This document shows, piece after piece, positions 5,404 through 7,870 of a stretch of DNA of 7,870 nt. Position numbers and translations under genes: made by a program. The DNA comes from Candidatus Rifleibacteriota bacterium (GTDB lineage Bacteria; Riflebacteria; Ozemobacteria; Ozemobacterales; Ozemobacteraceae). Position 1 is the stretch's first letter, and each line of letters starts with the position of its first letter. The notes beneath the pieces are model-generated. The model ran no database searches. It was not told the DNA's origin and saw only the letters and a list, made by a program, of their open reading frames with translations. Where the stretch lies: contig JAKJFO010000193.1 of the NCBI GenBank assembly GCA_022704885.1, forward strand, positions 1-7,870, given 5' to 3'.

Positions 5404-6357
5404 ATGAGCAAGCCGAACGTTGGTCACAGCAATTTTGGCGGGTCAGACTGGCTTTTGCCACTGGTTTTGCTGCCTCTCTATTTTGCCGTCTGGGGAAAGT
5501 TCGGGCAGAAGTTCGCTGCTGCTGCCGGCTTGAGCGTTGCAACCGGTGTCGCCTGCTGGTTCGTCGCTCTGCTGCAGCAACCGGCTGGCACTGATTTGAG
5601 AGCTGCCGAGATACCCTTCTGCTGGTCGCTGTTTCTTCTTTTTCCGTTGTTCTGCCCGCTCGGCCTGCCTTTGTGGATCATACCACCGCTTCTCGTTCTT
5701 GCTTATCTGATCAGCATTACCAGTTTTGGCGGCTTTCGCCGGCATTTTTTCAACCCGATCGCGGTTGCTGTCGTTCTGATGCTGGCTGGCTATGGCTATA
5801 CCGCCAGCTTGAGCGCGTCGAAACCTATATTGCCAGAAGGTGCCGGCTATCGAGCCTGGAGCGCCGGTGTGCCGCCGGCCCGCCCGCTCTGGTTCTACTA
5901 TGCCGCCGTTTCGACCGACAAGCTTCTTGCCGCCTCGATGTCGGCAGATCTGCCAGCTATGCCCGGCAGCGTTTATACCTTGCTGATTCTTATACTGGCG
6001 CTGGTAATGGCGTTGTTTTTCGGTCGCGGTCGTGCCTGGCTCTTTACGTTGCTGCTGGCTGTGCCGGGTTTTACGGCCATTGCCGCTAAAAGTGGTCTGG
6101 TAGCGTTTTCGCCGCTGCATCCTTTATTGCTGGGTCTCGGGCCTGCGCTCATGCTGGTCGCAGTCGTCGATTACCATTCGCTGCCTGCCCGCAACTCTGA
6201 ACAGATCGTTTACGGACTGGTTTTTTCGGCTCTTCTGCTGGTTTTCAGTGTCAGGTCGGTAAATCCGCTGGCGCCTGTTTATGCGCTTCTGCTCATGCAG
6301 GTTCTTTCGCCGCTTCTCTGCGATCTTCTGCTGCGGCAGAAAGGCGGCGTTCGATGA
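5404..6357 (+). CDS. nqrB/rnfD: Nqr/Rnf complex membrane subunit B/D (NqrB/RnfD-like)
   Basis: This 317-residue, very hydrophobic protein has about eight or nine predicted membrane helices. Family signs are LPLWII (89-94) leading to SFGGFRRHFFNP (107-118, matching the family FGGxGxNxFNP), a C-terminal block at about 250-272 in the place of MATDPVTSP...G, and the end VRSVNPLAPVYALLLMQVLSPLLCD, close to the NqrB-type VRVVNPxxPEG...APLID. In Na+-NQR and Rnf this subunit carries covalent FMN on a Thr in an S/TGAT motif and helps form the ion path. Here no such motif is found; the best-aligned stretch reads WSAGVPP (S153-P158) with Val at the Thr position. The MATDP-type motif is also degraded (VVDYHSLP, 254-261). 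The length is closer to RnfD than to the longer NqrB. The start has only a weak GGCGGG-type ribosome site. It overlaps the next gene by ATGA. Confidence 0.75.
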   Translation: MSKPNVGHSNFGGSDWLLPLVLLPLYFAVWGKFGQKFAAAAGLSVATGVACWFVALLQQPAGTDLRAAEIPFCWSLFLLFPLFCPLGLPLWIIPPLLVLAYLISITSFGGFRRHFFNPIAVAVVLMLAGYGYTASLSASKPILPEGAGYRAWSAGVPPARPLWFYYAAVSTDKLLAASMSADLPAMPGSVYTLLILILALVMALFFGRGRAWLFTLLLAVPGFTAIAAKSGLVAFSPLHPLLLGLGPALMLVAVVDYHSLPARNSEQIVYGLVFSALLLVFSVRSVNPLAPVYALLLMQVLSPLLCDLLLRQKGGVR

Positions 6358-6965
6358 CCGCCCGCCAACCATCATTCTTAATCGAGATCAGATTTATGCT
6401 CGGCCTGGCGACAGTTTGCGCCGTGCTGCTGCTGCTTACCCGCGCCGGTATCGGCAGTCGGGCCGATCAAAGTCTTGACGCAATAAGAGCCGCCGCCGGA
6501 ATATGCCGGGTCGAGCTGCCGCAGGACCAGTCAGAAGCCATCAAAGAGTTCGATCGTCAGTTCATTTTGCGCAGCCGCGGGCGAATTCAGTTCTGGCAGA
6601 GCCGAAGCCGCTCTGATCTCTGGCTTTGTCAGGCGCGTGGCGCCGGCATGTGGGCCGAAATCGTGCTGCTGTTCGCTTACGATCGCACGCATCGCCGCAT
6701 TGTCGGCCTGCGTGTGCTCGAACAGAACGAAACCGCCGGGCTTGGCGACCGCATCGCCGAAGAAGATTTTTACAGCCAGTTCGACGAACTCGAAGCCGCG
6801 AATGGCATCGAAATGAAGGCGATAAGAATACATGGCAACCAGTTCGACGCAGTTTCGGGCGCGACGATAACTTCGCGCGCCGTTGAAACCATTATCAATC
6901 GTGCATTGCGCCAGCTTGCTGAAATCCCGGCCGAAATTGCAGACAGTCGTGAGGTGCGCCCATGA
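6354..6965 (+). CDS. nqrC/rnfG: Nqr/Rnf complex flavoprotein subunit C/G (NqrC/RnfG-like)
   Basis: This 203-residue protein has one N-terminal membrane anchor (about 9-30) and an FMN-binding domain expected on the outer face of the cytoplasmic membrane. The flavin-attachment motif is intact: DAVSGATITSRAV (165-177), where T171 should carry FMN through a phosphoester bond made by the ApbE flavin transferase. Upstream, NETAGLGDRI (125-134) matches the family ETPGLGxxI with Pro changed to Ala. The stretch GAGMW before it recalls NqrC (GxGLW), whereas the length (about 200 residues) and the GLGDRI end are Rnf-like. It passes electrons between the flavin of the B/D subunit and the other centres in known complexes. 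AAGG at 6341-6344 is nine bases before the start, and both ends overlap neighbours by ATGA, so translation is coupled. No ApbE gene is in the window. Confidence 0.85.
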   Translation: MTARQPSFLIEIRFMLGLATVCAVLLLLTRAGIGSRADQSLDAIRAAAGICRVELPQDQSEAIKEFDRQFILRSRGRIQFWQSRSRSDLWLCQARGAGMWAEIVLLFAYDRTHRRIVGLRVLEQNETAGLGDRIAEEDFYSQFDELEAANGIEMKAIRIHGNQFDAVSGATITSRAVETIINRALRQLAEIPAEIADSREVRP

Positions 6966-7564
6966 AGTATTTACGCATCCTCTGGGAAGGCCTGATTCCG
7001 AATAACCCCGTGTTCATACTGGCATTAGGCCTTTGCTCAACTCTGGCCGTAACCCTCAAGGTCGAGAACGCATTCTTTATGGCGGTAATGGTCGGTGTGA
7101 CTACTGTCGCCAGTTCGTTGGTCGTTGCTGCTGTGCGCTACCGCATTCCGTTCCGCTTTCGCTTGCTGTCATACATGTTGATCATCGTTACGGTAGTAAT
7201 TGCGATAGAACAGTCGCTGCGCGCGCTGTTTCCCGAGGTGGCGCGGGCGCTTGGCCCCTATGTCGGGCTGATTGTAACCAACTGCGTGGTAATGGGCCGT
7301 CTCGAAGCTTTTGCCGCGTCGCATCGGCCACTCGAAGCCTTCTTCGATGCGCTCGGCGTCGCTCTTGGCTATGCCGCTGTTCTGCTGTCGATCGCTTCGA
7401 TTCGCGAGTTTCTCGGTAACGGCACGCTCTGGGGTCTCAACGTGACTCCTGATTTTTATATTCCCTGTCGCGTTTTCAATTCTCCGCCTGGCGCTTTTAT
7501 CGTTTTTGCGGCGCTGCTGGTGCTTGTGAACTGGCTCAGAGCAATAACCAGGAGGCAAAGCTGA
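6962..7564 (+). CDS. nqrD/rnfE: Nqr/Rnf complex membrane subunit D/E (NqrD/RnfE-like)
   Basis: This 200-residue protein has about six membrane helices. It carries the two half-motifs typical of this subunit pair: NNPVFILALGLCSTLAVT (14-31, Cys25) and GLIVTNCVVMGRLEAFA (Cys108). In known complexes these Cys residues, with the matching pair in subunit E/A, hold a [2Fe-2S] centre in the middle of the membrane. Several stretches read as NqrD rather than RnfE: CSTLAVTLKVENAFFM, VGLIVTNCVVMGR and DALGVALGYAAVLL. Others (PPGAFIVFAALL near the end, IREFLGNGTLWG) are shared with or closer to RnfE. It starts within ATGA of the preceding stop with GAGGTG five bases upstream, and its TGA overlaps the next start. 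Family membership is firm; Nqr versus Rnf is a lean toward Nqr. Confidence 0.88.
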   Translation: MKYLRILWEGLIPNNPVFILALGLCSTLAVTLKVENAFFMAVMVGVTTVASSLVVAAVRYRIPFRFRLLSYMLIIVTVVIAIEQSLRALFPEVARALGPYVGLIVTNCVVMGRLEAFAASHRPLEAFFDALGVALGYAAVLLSIASIREFLGNGTLWGLNVTPDFYIPCRVFNSPPGAFIVFAALLVLVNWLRAITRRQS

Positions 7565-7870
7565 TGGATACTCTGCAATACCCTCTGCTTGCACTGCTGT
7601 TCAGCGCAGTTATCAGCGAAAATGTTGCGTTGTATTATTTTCTGGGTATCTGTCCGCTCATCTCGATATCTTCAGATCTCAAGGCCTCTTTCAACATGGG
7701 AGTGGCTGTCAGCGCCGTCATGCTGATCACCACAGCAGCAAACTGGGCGGTCTACCATCTGCTTCTTCAGCCGCTCGCGCTCGAATATCTGCAGTTGCTG
7801 TTTTTCGTGTCGATTATCGCAGCGACTGTGCAGATGCTCGAACTCTTTCTCGACCGGTTTTTCCCGAGCA
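7564..7870 (+). CDS. nqrE/rnfA: Nqr/Rnf complex membrane subunit E/A (NqrE/RnfA-like), 3' end cut off
   Basis: The first 102 residues are visible; the frame is open at the window end. The known subunit has about 190-200 residues. ISENVALYYFLGICPLIS (17-34) holds the first conserved Cys (C30) of the intramembrane [2Fe-2S] site shared with the preceding subunit; the second lies beyond the window. VQMLELFLDRFFP is strongly NqrE-like (VQILEMILDRFFP), whereas PLALEYLQLLFFV and GICP resemble RnfA. Good ribosome site AGGAGG (7550-7555) is eight bases before the ATG, which overlaps the previous stop by one base (TGATG). The next gene should decide the type: nqrF (NADH-oxidising flavoprotein) or rnfB (Fe-S protein). 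Confidence 0.88.
   Translation, partial: MDTLQYPLLALLFSAVISENVALYYFLGICPLISISSDLKASFNMGVAVSAVMLITTAANWAVYHLLLQPLALEYLQLLFFVSIIAATVQMLELFLDRFFPS

Noticed and set aside
5443..6120. Minus-strand open frame of 225 codons
   Set aside because: It is Gln/Arg/Lys-rich, typical of antisense of a hydrophobic membrane gene, and lies wholly within the well-supported B/D subunit gene.

Overview
This window is a chromosomal stretch of about 52% GC by impression, from a bacterium I cannot place precisely. The fragments suggest a diderm, probably flagellated lineage outside the well-studied groups. It contains a SpoIIE-type phosphatase, a Na+-pumping Nqr/Rnf-type redox complex, an exported thioredoxin, a promoter that reads as flagellar sigma-28, and one copy of a short palindromic repeat family known from several phyla. 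No tRNA, rRNA, CRISPR array, insertion sequence or phage gene is visible.

Layout. Positions 1-2768 (+) form a tightly packed run. It starts with the 3' end of a PP2C/SpoIIE phosphatase, which overlaps by one base a short, divergent pyruvate-kinase-like protein. One base later comes a DUF2877 (AllH-like) protein, and 23 bases after that a zinc-ribbon/DUF2007-like protein with a very acidic tail. A 149-bp gap holds the palindromic repeat. Two more + strand genes follow: an exported nucleoredoxin-like thioredoxin (2918-3457) and a three-helix membrane protein with a PH-like core (3467-4117). The latter converges, three bases apart, on a minus-strand gene (4121-5218) for a Ca2+-binding EF-hand/RTX-associated protein. 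A 185-bp divergent intergenic region carries a strong sigma-28-type promoter facing that gene and a weaker sigma-70-like -10 facing the other way.

Positions 5404-7870 (+) hold four overlapping membrane genes in the order B/D, C/G, D/E, E/A of the Nqr/Rnf complexes, the last one cut by the window end. The sequences mix Nqr and Rnf signatures and lean toward Nqr in the D/E and E/A subunits. The first membrane subunit lacks the S/TGAT flavin-attachment motif, while the C/G subunit keeps it. Neither nqrA nor rnfC precedes the cluster.

How the genes may work together. The Nqr/Rnf genes clearly make one complex that couples electron transfer to Na+ or H+ movement across the inner membrane. The phosphatase, pyruvate-kinase-like and DUF2877 genes are spaced like one translationally coupled operon, but their joint role is unknown. 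The EF-hand gene probably belongs to the motility regulon. The most interesting points are the degenerate pyruvate kinase paired with DUF2877, the flavin-site loss in the B/D subunit, and the sigma-28 promoter.
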